The translations under genes were made by a program, and so were the position numbers. From Candidatus Rokuibacteriota bacterium (lineage in GTDB: Bacteria > Methylomirabilota > Methylomirabilia > Rokubacteriales > CSP1-6), in contig QHSI01000008.1 of NCBI GenBank assembly GCA_003221515.1, positions 1-39,923 on the forward strand: DNA of 39,923 nt. Direction: 5' to 3'. Positions within the stretch are counted from its first letter, which is position 1, and each line of letters begins with the position of its first letter. The notes under the pieces were generated by a model, which ran no database searches, was not told the origin of the DNA, and saw only the letters and a list, made by a program, of their open reading frames with translations. This document shows positions 1 through 8,243 of the stretch, in pieces.

Positions 1-28
1 CGAGGATCTGGGCGAGAAAAAGAAGTAG
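1..28 (+). CDS. 3' end of an upstream gene, possibly dnaK (partial)
   Basis: An open frame runs off the left edge and ends at a TAG at 26-28. The last residues read EDLGEKKK, an acidic-then-lysine tail of the kind seen at the end of many DnaK proteins. The next genes are a DnaJ-type protein and HspR, which commonly follow dnaK, so dnaK is a reasonable guess. Only eight residues are visible, so identity cannot be settled from this window. Confidence 0.35.
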
Positions 29-35
29 GGGCGTG

Positions 36-923
36 ATGCGGCGCGACTACTACGCGGTGCTGGGCATCGCGGCTACGGCTCCGCCGCGCGAGATCCGCCG
101 GGCGTACCAGCGGCTCGCGCGGCAGTACTCGCCGGACATCAACTTCTGGGACGCGCAGGCCCGGGCGCTCTTCGACGAGATCGCCGAGGCGTACCGAGTG
201 CTCGCCGATCCTACCGCGCGTGCCATGTACGATCGGTTCGGTCAGGCGGTGGGCGCGGGCAACGCGCTCGATGCGGGACGTCGCGGCGACGACGCCCACG
301 CCGTCGTGGAGCTGTCGTTCGCCGAGGTGGCGCGGGGTGCGCGGGTCCGCGTGGACGTCCAGCGCTTCTCGCCCTGCGCAGACTGCGGCGCCAGCGGCGC
401 GGTCGGCCCGCGCCGGTGCGGCGCCTGTCTCGGCCGCGGCGTGCGCCGCGCCGTCGACGGGGTGGACGTGGCGATCCCGGCGGGGGTCGACTCCGGCGCG
501 CAGATCCGGGTGGCGGACGAGGGAAGCGCCGGCCCCTTCGGCGCCCCCCGCGGCGATCTGATCGTGAGCACGCGGGTGCGCGAGCATCCGTTCTTCAGCC
601 GGAAGGGCGACAACGTGCACTGCGAGGTGCCGATCAGCGTCTGGGAAGCTCTCCGCGGCGCCCGCGTCCGCGTGCCGACACCGGCGGGCGAGGCGGCGCT
701 GGTCGTGCCGCCCGGCACGACGGGCGGCACGGTGTTCCGCTTGCGCGGTCAGGGTCTGCCGAAGCTCAGCGGGGATGCGACGGGCGACCTCTACGTGACA
801 GTGCGCGTCGAGGTCCCGAGTGGCCTCGACGCGCGGACGCACGAGCTCGTGCGCGAGCTCGAGCGGCTGATGCCGATCGATAGCCGGGCCGCGCTCGAAC
901 GCTATCGGGGAGGGGCACCGTGA
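36..923 (+). CDS. DnaJ-family co-chaperone with altered HPD motif and a single zinc centre
   Basis: This is a cytoplasmic J-domain protein of about 295 residues. The J domain covers residues about 3-68, then comes a short cysteine-bearing insert, then the two beta-domain substrate-binding region of DnaJ/CbpA (about 90-275). Two things are unusual. The catalytic HPD tripeptide of the J domain, which normally triggers Hsp70 ATP hydrolysis, reads SPD (Ser32). The zinc region has only two CxxC motifs (Cys114/117 and Cys128/131) where type-I DnaJ has four, enough for one zinc site. I prefer ATG 36 over the adjacent GTG 33; only 7 bases separate the upstream stop from it. It overlaps the next gene (HspR-like) by four bases (GTGA), so the two are translationally coupled. 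Family assignment is firm; normal Hsp70 stimulation is doubtful. Confidence 0.9.
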   Translation: MRRDYYAVLGIAATAPPREIRRAYQRLARQYSPDINFWDAQARALFDEIAEAYRVLADPTARAMYDRFGQAVGAGNALDAGRRGDDAHAVVELSFAEVARGARVRVDVQRFSPCADCGASGAVGPRRCGACLGRGVRRAVDGVDVAIPAGVDSGAQIRVADEGSAGPFGAPRGDLIVSTRVREHPFFSRKGDNVHCEVPISVWEALRGARVRVPTPAGEAALVVPPGTTGGTVFRLRGQGLPKLSGDATGDLYVTVRVEVPSGLDARTHELVRELERLMPIDSRAALERYRGGAP

Positions 924-1306
924 CCGACCGGAGCAAGCCGCTCTACATGATCGGTGTCGTCGCCGAGATGTTGAACGTCCATCCGCAGACGCTGCGCTTC
1001 TACGAAAAGAAGGGGCTGGTGCGCCCGAGCCGGACCGTCGGACGCACGCGCATGTACTCGACCGAGGACGTCGACGACCTGGCCCGTCTGCTCCGCCTCT
1101 CGCGCGACCTCGGCGTGAATCTCGCGGGCATCGAGATCATCCTAAAGATGAGGCGACGGATGATCGATATGCAGAAGCAGATCGAGGACCTGGTCACGTA
1201 CCTCCGTGAGGACGGCGGCACCACGGCCGGGACGCCGGCGCGCGAGCCCCGCGAGGCGCTGGTCCGGGCCGCCTCCGGCCAGCTCGCCCCGGTCGATCTG
1301 TTCTAG
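920..1306 (+). CDS. hspR: HspR-like MerR-family heat-shock repressor
   Basis: A 128-residue MerR-type regulator. The N-terminal winged helix-turn-helix (about residues 8-75) contains the typical HPQTLRFYEKKGLV recognition segment. A helical tail (about 85-105) follows and would form the dimer coiled coil. In Actinobacteria HspR represses the dnaK operon by binding HAIR inverted repeats with DnaK as co-repressor. Here it sits between a DnaJ-type gene and lon, which fits that role. Start is the GTG overlapping the stop of the J-protein gene. I looked for a CTTGAGT-N7-ACTCAAG type HAIR site nearby and did not see one, so the operator is probably upstream of the window. No cysteines in metal-sensor positions, which argues against a metal-responsive MerR. 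Confidence 0.88.
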   Translation: MTDRSKPLYMIGVVAEMLNVHPQTLRFYEKKGLVRPSRTVGRTRMYSTEDVDDLARLLRLSRDLGVNLAGIEIILKMRRRMIDMQKQIEDLVTYLREDGGTTAGTPAREPREALVRAASGQLAPVDLF

Positions 1307-1309
1307 GTC

Positions 1310-1328
1310 GAGCCCGAACCGCGGGCTC
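1310..1328 (+). promoter_or_regulatory. Hairpin in the hspR-lon spacer
   Basis: GAGCCCG (1310-1316) and CGGGCTC (1322-1328) form a perfect 7-bp stem with a 5-base loop. The lon ribosome-binding site (GGAAGGAG) follows at once. There is no T-run, so it is not a standard terminator; it may stabilise or punctuate the mRNA between hspR and lon. Confidence 0.4.
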
Positions 1329-1342
1329 AGGGAAGGAGTCTC

Positions 1343-3736
1343 ATGGCTGCCGAGCGCGACATCAGCGATCTCACGATCCCCGACGTCCTGTCGATCCTTC
1401 CGCTACGGGGGACCGTGGTCTTTCCGAAAGCCGTGGTGCCTCTCGCGGCCGGCCGCCCCGCGTCGGTGCGGCTCATCCAGGAGGCGCTCCAGGGTAGTCG
1501 GATCATCGGTACGGTGCTGCAGCGCAATTCGTCGGAAGACGAGCCACGGATCCAGGGGCTGCACTCGGTCGGGACGGTGGCCGTCATCCACAAGGCGCTC
1601 CAGCAGCCTGACGGCACCCTGCGGCTCGTCGTGCAGGGGCTGGGGAGATTCCGCATCGTCGAAGGCGTTCAGGAGACGCCGTTCCTGCGCGCGCGGATCC
1701 AGCACATCGCCGACGCCGCACCCTCGACGACGCTCGAGGTCGAGGCGCTCGCGCGCAACGTGACCGCGCTGTTCCAGAAGGTCGTCGTGCTGTCACCGAC
1801 GCTGCCGGACGAGCTCGCGAGCATCGTCGGCACCGCCGAGGGCCCGGGCGCGCTCGCCGATCTGATCGCCGCGTCGCTTCCGACGCTGCCGATGACGCTG
1901 CGGCAGGGGCTGCTCGAGACGCTCGGCGTCGCCGAGCGCCTGCAGCGCCTCGTGGCCGCCCTCACCAAGGAGGCCGAGGTCCTGGAGCTCGGGTCGAAGA
2001 TCCAGTCGGAAGTGCATTCCGAGATGTCGAAGACCCAGCGCGACTACTATCTGCGCGAGCAGATGAAGGCGATTCAGAAGGAGCTCGGCGAGAGCGACGA
2101 GCGCACGCAGGAGATCGACGCGCTCCGTCAGAAGATCGACGGCGCGGGCATGACGGAGGAGGCGCGCGCCGAGGCGACGCGCGAGCTCGATCGTCTCGCG
2201 AAGATGCCGCCGGCGGCGGCCGAATACACCGTCGCGCGCACCTACATCGACTGGCTCGTGTCGATGCCGTGGCAGCAGGAAACGACGGACAGCGTGAACA
2301 TCGCCGAGGCCCACGCGATCCTCGACGAGGACCACGAGGGCCTCGAGAAGATCAAGGACCGCATCCTGGAATATCTCGCGGTGAAGAAGATCCGCCCGTC
2401 GGGGAAGGATCCGATCCTGTGCTTCGTCGGCCCTCCCGGCGTCGGCAAGACGTCGCTGGGGAAGTCCATCGCGCGGGCGCTCGGGCGCAAGTTCCACCGG
2501 ATCTCGCTCGGCGGCATGCGTGACGAAGCGGAGATCCGCGGTCACCGCCGGACGTACATCGGCGCGCTGCCAGGGCAGATCATCCAGGGCCTCCGCCGCG
2601 CCGGGACGAAGAATCCGGTCTTCATGCTGGACGAGATCGACAAGCTCGGAATGGATTTCCGGGGCGACCCGGCCGCCGCACTGCTCGAGGTGCTCGATCC
2701 GGAGCAGAACGGAGCGTTTCGCGACCACTACCTGGACGTGGCGTTCGATCTATCGCGCGTGCTCTTCATCACGACCGCGAACGTGATGGACACGGTGCCG
2801 GCGGCGCTGCGCGATCGCATGGAGATCATTCCGCTGGCCGGGTACACCGAGGAGGAGAAGGTCGCCATCGCGCAGCGGCACCTCGTGCTCAAGCAAGCCC
2901 GCGAGCACGGTCTCGAGCCGGTGATGGACGTCGAGTTCACGCCCGAGGCTCTGCGCCTGCTGGCCCGCGGATACACGCGGGAGGCCGGCGTGCGGAATCT
3001 CGAGCGCGAGATCGCCAGCGTGTGCCGGAAGATCGCGCGGCGCCGGGCCGAGGGGCACGGCGAGTCGGTGCGCGTCACGCCCGATTTGATCACGGCGTTC
3101 CTCGGCGTTCCGCGCTTCGAGCTCGAGGAGGCCGAGGAGCGGACGCGCGAGCCGGGCGTCGCGATCGGGTTGGCCTGGACCCCGGCCGGAGGCGACATCC
3201 TGTTCGTCGAGGCGACGCGGATGAAGGGAGCCCGCACGCTCACGCTGACCGGCCAGCTCGGGGACGTCATGAAAGAGTCGGTGCAGGCGGCGCTCTCGTG
3301 GGTGCGCTCGCACGCCGACGAGCTCGGCATCGCGTCCAACTTCTGGGAGACGGCGGACATCCACGTCCACGTCCCGGCCGGCGCGATCCCCAAGGATGGG
3401 CCCTCGGCCGGCGTCACCATGACGACGGCGCTGGTCTCGCTCCTGACCGGCCGTCGCGTACGCCCCGGCCTCGCCATGACCGGCGAGGTGAGCCTCTCCG
3501 GGCGGGTGCTGCCGGTCGGCGGCATCAAGGAGAAGGTGCTGGCGGCCCATCGCGCAGGCATCAGGACCGTGCTGCTACCCCGGCGGAACGAGAAGAACCT
3601 GCTCGAGGACGTTCCGGCGCGCGTGCGCGATGAGATGACCTTCCATCTCGTCGACTCGGCGCCCGACGTCGTCAGGTTGGCGCTCGAGGACGCGCCGGCT
3701 TGGGCCGACGCCGAACCGTTGACGCTATCGTCTTGA
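1343..3736 (+). CDS. lon: ATP-dependent protease Lon
   Basis: A 797-residue cytoplasmic AAA+ protease of normal length for the LonA family. It degrades misfolded and short-lived regulatory proteins. Domains in order are the N-terminal LON substrate-binding domain (about 10-205), a helical linker, the AAA+ module with Walker A GPPGVGKT (363-370) and Walker B around FMLDEIDKL, and the serine protease domain. The catalytic dyad is visible as Ser688 in PKDGPSAG and Lys731 in GGIKEK. A good ribosome-binding site (GGAAGGAG) precedes ATG 1343. Placement after HspR suggests heat-shock control as part of one operon. Nothing looks damaged. Confidence 0.97.
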   Translation: MAAERDISDLTIPDVLSILPLRGTVVFPKAVVPLAAGRPASVRLIQEALQGSRIIGTVLQRNSSEDEPRIQGLHSVGTVAVIHKALQQPDGTLRLVVQGLGRFRIVEGVQETPFLRARIQHIADAAPSTTLEVEALARNVTALFQKVVVLSPTLPDELASIVGTAEGPGALADLIAASLPTLPMTLRQGLLETLGVAERLQRLVAALTKEAEVLELGSKIQSEVHSEMSKTQRDYYLREQMKAIQKELGESDERTQEIDALRQKIDGAGMTEEARAEATRELDRLAKMPPAAAEYTVARTYIDWLVSMPWQQETTDSVNIAEAHAILDEDHEGLEKIKDRILEYLAVKKIRPSGKDPILCFVGPPGVGKTSLGKSIARALGRKFHRISLGGMRDEAEIRGHRRTYIGALPGQIIQGLRRAGTKNPVFMLDEIDKLGMDFRGDPAAALLEVLDPEQNGAFRDHYLDVAFDLSRVLFITTANVMDTVPAALRDRMEIIPLAGYTEEEKVAIAQRHLVLKQAREHGLEPVMDVEFTPEALRLLARGYTREAGVRNLEREIASVCRKIARRRAEGHGESVRVTPDLITAFLGVPRFELEEAEERTREPGVAIGLAWTPAGGDILFVEATRMKGARTLTLTGQLGDVMKESVQAALSWVRSHADELGIASNFWETADIHVHVPAGAIPKDGPSAGVTMTTALVSLLTGRRVRPGLAMTGEVSLSGRVLPVGGIKEKVLAAHRAGIRTVLLPRRNEKNLLEDVPARVRDEMTFHLVDSAPDVVRLALEDAPAWADAEPLTLSS

Positions 3737-3815
3737 TTTGACGTGCCTTCGCGGCTTTCCGGGAACGCGACGATCTATCTTGAAGGACGTGAAGCGGGTT
3801 CGCTACGATAGCGGC

Positions 3816-4493
3816 GTGACCCGCTTCGCGGTCCTTACTGGCGCGCTCTTGACCGCGGCGATGGCCGTGAGCCCGGCCGGCGCCGAAACCTATCGCCTGT
3901 CCGCGAGCGACGGGACCGTGCACTTCACCAATGCGCCGACCGATCCCCGCTATCAGCGCATGGGCATCGCGGTCTCCGGCACCTCGGCGGGGTGGCTGCG
4001 GCTGCCCCGCACGGACACCCTGCAATACGCCTCGGAGATCCAGGATGCCGCCGTACGCTATGGCGTGCCCGAGCGGCTCGTGCAGTCGGTCATCCGGGTC
4101 GAGTCCCAATTCAATCCCCGGGCGGTGTCGGTGAAGGGCGCGCGGGGCCTGATGCAGCTGATGCCGGAGACGGCGTCCCAGCTTGGCGTGAACAACAGCT
4201 TCGACCCGCGCCAGAACATCGAGGGCGGGGTGCGTCATCTCCGGGGGCTGATCGATCGGTTCGGCAACGACCTTCCACTGGCCCTCGCCGCCTACAACGC
4301 GGGCGAGAAGGCCGTGCTCAACTATCGCGGGATTCCGCCGTTCCCCGAGACGCGCGACTACGTCTCGCGCGTCCTCTATTTCTACGATGGAAGCAACGGC
4401 TCGACGACCGCTCCGAGCCAGCCCGTGTACCGCACCGTCGGCGAGGACGGAACCCTCATCTACACGAACATCCCGCCGCGCGGTCGGCGCTAA
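3816..4493 (+). CDS. Secreted lytic transglycosylase (SLT) with DUF4124-type repeats
   Basis: About 225 residues from GTG 3816. That start gives a clean signal peptide (hydrophobic core FAVLTGALLTAAMAVS, cleavage near PAGA-ETY); the open frame extends further upstream to 3738, but those residues would sit in front of the signal. After the signal there is a short DUF4124-like segment (YRLSASDGTVHFTN). Next comes the Slt/MltE-like catalytic domain, with the catalytic Glu in RVESQFNP, GLMQLMPETA and AYNAGE. The C-terminal DUF4124-like element (VGEDGTLIYTNIPP) mirrors the first. It would cleave peptidoglycan glycan strands in the periplasm with formation of 1,6-anhydro-MurNAc ends. It follows lon with a 79-base gap and no clear promoter. 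Confidence 0.9.
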   Translation: MTRFAVLTGALLTAAMAVSPAGAETYRLSASDGTVHFTNAPTDPRYQRMGIAVSGTSAGWLRLPRTDTLQYASEIQDAAVRYGVPERLVQSVIRVESQFNPRAVSVKGARGLMQLMPETASQLGVNNSFDPRQNIEGGVRHLRGLIDRFGNDLPLALAAYNAGEKAVLNYRGIPPFPETRDYVSRVLYFYDGSNGSTTAPSQPVYRTVGEDGTLIYTNIPPRGRR

Positions 4494-4509
4494 ACCCCGC
4501 CCGTCCGCC

Positions 4510-4530
4510 GTCGCGGCGAAGTGCCGCGAC
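4510..4530. terminator. Stem-loop between convergent slt and comM genes
   Basis: GTCGCGGC (4510-4517) and GCCGCGAC (4523-4530) pair perfectly over 8 bp with loop GAAGT. It lies in the 61-base gap between two convergent genes, where a bidirectional terminator is expected. It lacks a U-tract on either side. Confidence 0.5.
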
Positions 4531-4554
4531 CGAGATCCCACGAGGTCCGTCCCC

Positions 4555-6075
4555 CTACGCACGCCACTGCCGATCGAGCCCGCGGTACTGGATCGCCTCG
4601 GCGCAGTGCTCGGCTCGCAACGTGTCGGCGCCAGCCAGATCCGCGATCGTCCGCGCGACTTTCAGCACCCGATCGTGGCCGCGGGCCGAGAGCCCGAGAC
4701 GCGTGATCGCAGCGGCGAGGAGCCGCTCGGCGTCCGCGGGAACCACGCAGTAACGCCGGACCTGGCGCGCGTTCATGGCGGAGTTGACGCGGAGCCCGGG
4801 TGTGCGAAGGCGCTCGCGCTGCCGCTCACGGGCCGCGGCCACGCGCACCCGGATCGCCTCGGTCACGTCACTCGTCACCGGACCTCGAACGTCGTCCGGC
4901 GCCAGCGCCGGGAGCTCGACGTGCAGGTCGATGCGGTCGAGGAGCGGCCGCGAGAGGCGCCCGAGATAGCGCGCTCGCTCGGCAGGCGTGCACACGCAGC
5001 GATCGAGCGAGGGACAACCGCGCCGGCACGGATTGGCGGCGGCCACGAGCTGGAAGCGTGCGGGAAACTCGCTGACGCCGCTGGCGCGGGCGATGGTGAC
5101 GCGGCCGTCTTCGAGCGGCTGGCGGAGCGACTCGAGGACGTGCTGCTGGAACTCCGGGAGCTCGTCGAGAAAAAGCACTCCCAGATGAGCGAGCGTCACT
5201 TCGCCGGGATGCGGAGGACTGCCGCCGCCGATCAGTCCCGAGACCGAGATCGTGTGATGGGGCGCGCGGACGGGACGGTGATACATGAGCGCGCCGGAGC
5301 GCGGCAGAAGCCCAGCGACCGACCAGATCGTGGACGCCTCGATGACCTCGTCGCGCGTCAGCGGCGGCAGGACGGCCGCGAGGCGTCGCGCCAGCATCGT
5401 CTTGCCCGCGCCCGGCGGCCCGACGAGCAGGACGTTGTGCGCCCCGGCGGCGCCGATCTCGAGCGCGCGCTTGGCGTAGGCCTGACCCCGGACGTCGGCG
5501 AAGTCGAGCTCATCGCTCGTGCTCGACGACACCGGTGTCGACGCCGGCGGCAGGGAGTCGTTCGCCTCGCCATTGAGCAGGCCGACCGCGTCGCGCAAGG
5601 TGGCCGCGGCGAGCACGCGAAGACCGTCGACCGCGCGGGCCTCGACGCGGTTGTCGACCGGAACCAGGAGCGTCCCGACCTTCTGCCGTCGGCACGTGAG
5701 CCCGACGGCGAGCACGCCCCGGACTGCCTGGATCTGGCCGTCCAGCGCCAGCTCTCCCACGACCGCGAACGGACCGATGTGATCGCTCTTGATCGCGCCG
5801 GTGGCGGCGAGGACGCCGAGCGCGATCGGCAAGTCGAAGGAGGCGCCTTCTTTTCGGAGGTCCGCAGGGGCAAGGTTCACGGTGATCCGGTCGCTGGGGA
5901 ACGGGAAGCCGGCATTGCGGATCGCCGTCCGCACGCGCTCGCGGCTCTCGCGCACCGCTGAGTCCGGCAGCCCGACGGTGGTGAAGGCCGGCAGGCCCGG
6001 CGCGACGTCGACCTCGACGCGTACGAGCGCGGCTTCGACGCCGACGAGCGCCGCGGACAGTATGCGGGCGAGCAC
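4555..6075 (-). CDS. comM: YifB/ComM family Mg-chelatase-like AAA+ ATPase
   Basis: A 506-residue protein of standard ComM length. The N-terminal ChlI-like domain (about 20-140) begins with the family signature around GLPAFTTVGLPDSAVRESR. The AAA+ core has Walker A GPPGAGKT (219-226) and Walker B VLFLDELPEF. The cysteine-rich segment NPCRRGCPSLDRCVC is typical of the family, and a C-terminal Mg-chelatase domain follows. ComM is a hexameric helicase that helps branch migration during natural transformation and recombination. The start is GTG 6075. It is transcribed away from the NtrC gene and follows a broken small gene by 31 bases. Confidence 0.94.
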   Translation of the reverse strand: MLARILSAALVGVEAALVRVEVDVAPGLPAFTTVGLPDSAVRESRERVRTAIRNAGFPFPSDRITVNLAPADLRKEGASFDLPIALGVLAATGAIKSDHIGPFAVVGELALDGQIQAVRGVLAVGLTCRRQKVGTLLVPVDNRVEARAVDGLRVLAAATLRDAVGLLNGEANDSLPPASTPVSSSTSDELDFADVRGQAYAKRALEIGAAGAHNVLLVGPPGAGKTMLARRLAAVLPPLTRDEVIEASTIWSVAGLLPRSGALMYHRPVRAPHHTISVSGLIGGGSPPHPGEVTLAHLGVLFLDELPEFQQHVLESLRQPLEDGRVTIARASGVSEFPARFQLVAAANPCRRGCPSLDRCVCTPAERARYLGRLSRPLLDRIDLHVELPALAPDDVRGPVTSDVTEAIRVRVAAARERQRERLRTPGLRVNSAMNARQVRRYCVVPADAERLLAAAITRLGLSARGHDRVLKVARTIADLAGADTLRAEHCAEAIQYRGLDRQWRA

Positions 6076-6106
6076 GAACGATTGTTCAGTCCCTTCGCAT
6101 GACCCG

Positions 6107-6525
6107 TCAATGACGCGGCTCCGATACGGTGACGACCACTCGCCCTGTCTGCGGGGCTAGACGCGTTCCCGTCCCGGCCCTCCGAGCGGGGCGCGGGCTG
6201 AGGATCTGCTCGCCCGAGGCGATTCGTTCGCTGACGCTGCGCTGGACGTAGGATCCGATGAAGGCCCCGAGGGTGAGTGGCGAGAGGCAGGCCGGACAAT
6301 CCAGCCTTCGCGAAGATACCGGCGAAGCCGCCGAGGCTGCTGAGGCGGATGTACTGGTCGACGCCGCGTCGTTGTTTCTTCAATGAACCACACGCCGAGC
6401 TCCTCGGCCGCCGCGCCGCGCGGTGGTGGAGTGGACGCCTTCCGCCTGACCGTCAATGACCACACGAACGCGCCGATTGCGACAACGGAGGCGAAGAGAA
6501 AGAGTAGGCCGCCGCCCGAGAGCAC
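6107..6525 (-). pseudogene. Frameshifted small membrane-protein gene upstream of comM
   Basis: High third-position GC and protein-like sequence move through three frames on the minus strand. The first runs from GTG 6525 and has a clear membrane segment (GLLFLFASVVAIGAFVW) then EELGVWFIEE. Near 6367 the coding signal shifts by one base to a frame reading RGVDQYIRLSSLGGFAG. Near 6285 it shifts again to a frame reading LGAFIGSYVQRSVSERIA, which ends at a TGA at 6107-6109. Each single frame is implausible outside its segment. Two +1 shifts in 420 bases mean a decayed gene or assembly errors. The repaired product would be about 138 residues: one N-terminal membrane helix and a soluble part. I do not recognise the family. 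Confidence 0.6.
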
Positions 6526-6638
6526 CAGCGTCTGTCGCTCGCTGAGAATGCGAGCCGGCGCGGGGAGCGACTGCTGAATCGTGGGACGAGGCTGCGGACG
6601 CGCCCCGAGGCGGCGGCGATCGGTGCTAGAGTCCGGGG

Positions 6639-8018
6639 ATGGCGCGCCCGGTCATCCTGGTCGTTGACGACGACCCCGGCGTCCGAGAGTCGTTCCGGCT
6701 GATTCTCGAAGATCACTACGACGTGCTCGACGTCCCGGACGGCCCGCGGGCGCTCGATGTGGCCAGCGCTTCCCAGATCGACCTCGTGCTGCTCGACATC
6801 CGATTGCCCGGCATGGACGGGATCGAAGTGCTCGAGCGCATCAAGGCGATCGACGAAGGGATCGAGGTCATCCTGGTCACCGCCGTCAAGACCGTGCGGA
6901 CCGCGGTGGCCGCCATGAAGCTCGGCGCGTTCGACTACCTCACGAAGCCGTTCGAGGAGGAAGAGCTGCTGTCGCTCGCTCGCCGCGCGCTCGAGCGGCG
7001 GGCGCTCGAGCGCGAGGTCGCGTTCCTTCGCTCCGAGCTCGAGCGGGCGCACGATCGCGACGAGATCGTCGGCCGCCACCCGGCGACGCAAAAGCTCCAG
7101 GCGCTCATCACGCAGGTCGCCCGCACCGCCACGACGGTGCTGATCACCGGCGAGAGCGGCACTGGCAAGGAGCTGGTCGCCCGCGCGATCCACATTCAGG
7201 GCGCGCGCCGCGAGCGGCCGTTCGTAGCGGTCAACCCGGCCGCGATCGCCGAGTCGCTCATCGAGTCCGAGCTCTTCGGGCACGAGCGCGGCGCGTTCAC
7301 CGGCGCCCACCAACGCAAGCTCGGGCGGTTCGAGCTGGCGCAGGGCGGCACGCTCTTCCTGGACGAGATCGGCGCGCTCCGGGCCGAGCTCCAGGTCAAG
7401 CTCTTACGCGTGCTCCAGGAGCGCGAGATGGAGCGGGTCGGCGGCACGCGCGCCGTCAAGATCGACGTCCGGGTCATCGCGGCGACCAACACCAACCTGA
7501 AGGAAGCGGTGCAGCGCGAGGCTTTCCGCGAGGATCTCTACTATCGCCTCAACGTGGTGCAGCTGGTGGTGCCGCCCCTGCGTGAGCGCGCCTCGGACAT
7601 CCCGCTGCTGGTCGAGCACTTCATCCGCCGCGGCGAGCGAGAGCTCAACAAGCGTATCGACGGACTCTCGCCGGAGGCGCTCGCCGCCCTCCAGGCCTAC
7701 CGGTGGCCGGGAAATGTGCGCGAGCTCATGAACGTCATCGAACGGTGTGTCGTGCTGGCCGAAGGGCCGGTCATTCAGCTCAACGATCTGCCGCTGGACG
7801 TGCTGCTGCCGCAGCAGATGACGAAAGTGCGGGCCGCCGAGACGCTTCCGCTCAACGAAGCCACCGATCAGTTCGAGCGCCAGATGGTGCTGCGGGTGCT
7901 CGAGCGCGTCGGCTGGAACCTCACCGAGGCCGGACGCATCCTCAACGTGCATCGCAACTCGCTCCGCGTGAAGCTCGCGCGCTGGGGAGTGCGCGCGCCG
8001 GGCACGGCCGCGCGATGA
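6639..8018 (+). CDS. NtrC-family sigma-54-dependent response regulator
   Basis: A 459-residue regulator with the complete three-domain plan. The receiver domain (about 4-118) has acidic residues DDD at 10-12, phosphoacceptor Asp53 in LLDIRLPGMDG and the conserved Lys in TKPF. The AAA+ sigma-54 activation domain (about 145-380) has Walker A GESGTGKE (171-178) and the sigma-54-contacting loop GAFTGA (218-223). The C-terminal Fis-type helix-turn-helix (about 415-450) contains LTEAGRILNVHRNSLRVKL. It would activate sigma-54 promoters once phosphorylated. Three dyads start one base after its stop, and a -24/-12 promoter follows at 8159. The two kinases at 10047-13069 are its likely partners, so this looks like the control gene of the downstream operon. 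Confidence 0.95.
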   Translation: MARPVILVVDDDPGVRESFRLILEDHYDVLDVPDGPRALDVASASQIDLVLLDIRLPGMDGIEVLERIKAIDEGIEVILVTAVKTVRTAVAAMKLGAFDYLTKPFEEEELLSLARRALERRALEREVAFLRSELERAHDRDEIVGRHPATQKLQALITQVARTATTVLITGESGTGKELVARAIHIQGARRERPFVAVNPAAIAESLIESELFGHERGAFTGAHQRKLGRFELAQGGTLFLDEIGALRAELQVKLLRVLQEREMERVGGTRAVKIDVRVIAATNTNLKEAVQREAFREDLYYRLNVVQLVVPPLRERASDIPLLVEHFIRRGERELNKRIDGLSPEALAALQAYRWPGNVRELMNVIERCVVLAEGPVIQLNDLPLDVLLPQQMTKVRAAETLPLNEATDQFERQMVLRVLERVGWNLTEAGRILNVHRNSLRVKLARWGVRAPGTAAR

Positions 8019-8072
8019 GCGCCCAGCCGCTGGGCGCCCAGTGCTTGGGCGCTCCGCACAGTTACTGTGCGG
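8019..8072 (+). promoter_or_regulatory. Three enhancer-like dyads (UAS) for the NtrC-type activator
   Basis: Dyad 1 is GCGCCCAG-CCG-CTGGGCGC (8019-8037, perfect). Dyad 2 overlaps it: GCGCCCAG-TGC-TTGGGCGC (8034-8052, one mismatch). Dyad 3 is CCGCACAG-TTA-CTGTGCGG (8054-8072, perfect). All share the form SCGCMCAG-N3-CTGKGCGS. Their centres (8028, 8043, 8063) lie about 157, 142 and 122 bases upstream of the expected start of the sigma-54 promoter, the usual distance for NtrC-type enhancers. That they bind the adjacent regulator is inference. Confidence 0.75.
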
Positions 8073-8158
8073 CGGCGTCGCGAGGCGCCACCACCGCACG
8101 CGGGGTTCACATCCGAGAAACAAGGACTTGGATGGAACGCGCCAATCGTCAGCCCATG

Positions 8159-8174
8159 TGGCGTTCGAATTGCT
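8159..8174 (+). promoter_or_regulatory. Sigma-54 (-24/-12) promoter
   Basis: TGGCGTTCGAATTGCT fits the RpoN consensus TGGCAC-N5-TTGCW, with GG (8160-8161) and GC (8172-8173) separated by exactly ten bases. Transcription would start near 8185. It lies downstream of the three dyads and upstream of the 46-residue peptide gene, with no other gene in between. Confidence 0.82.
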
Positions 8175-8199
8175 CTCTCTTCACCGCGGTCACGCTACT

Positions 8200-8222
8200 G
8201 AGGCTCTCATGGGGAGAGCCTC
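8200..8222 (+). promoter_or_regulatory. Leader hairpin in the 5' untranslated region
   Basis: GAGGCTCTC (8200-8208) and GAGAGCCTC (8214-8222) form a perfect 9-bp stem with loop ATGGG. It starts about 15 bases after the predicted transcription start and ends just before the ribosome-binding site GGAGGAG (8231-8237). It could protect the 5' end or tune translation of the small peptide. Confidence 0.5.
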
Positions 8223-8243
8223 TCAACCGCGGAGGAGAGGGCA

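Noticed and set aside
3738-3815. Longer transglycosylase start and a TTGACG promoter at 3738
   Set aside because: No -10 element lies at proper spacing, and the longer N-terminus would bury the signal peptide.
4387-5961. 524-codon plus-strand ORF
   Set aside because: It is antisense to comM, has no domain pattern and exists only because the DNA is GC-rich.
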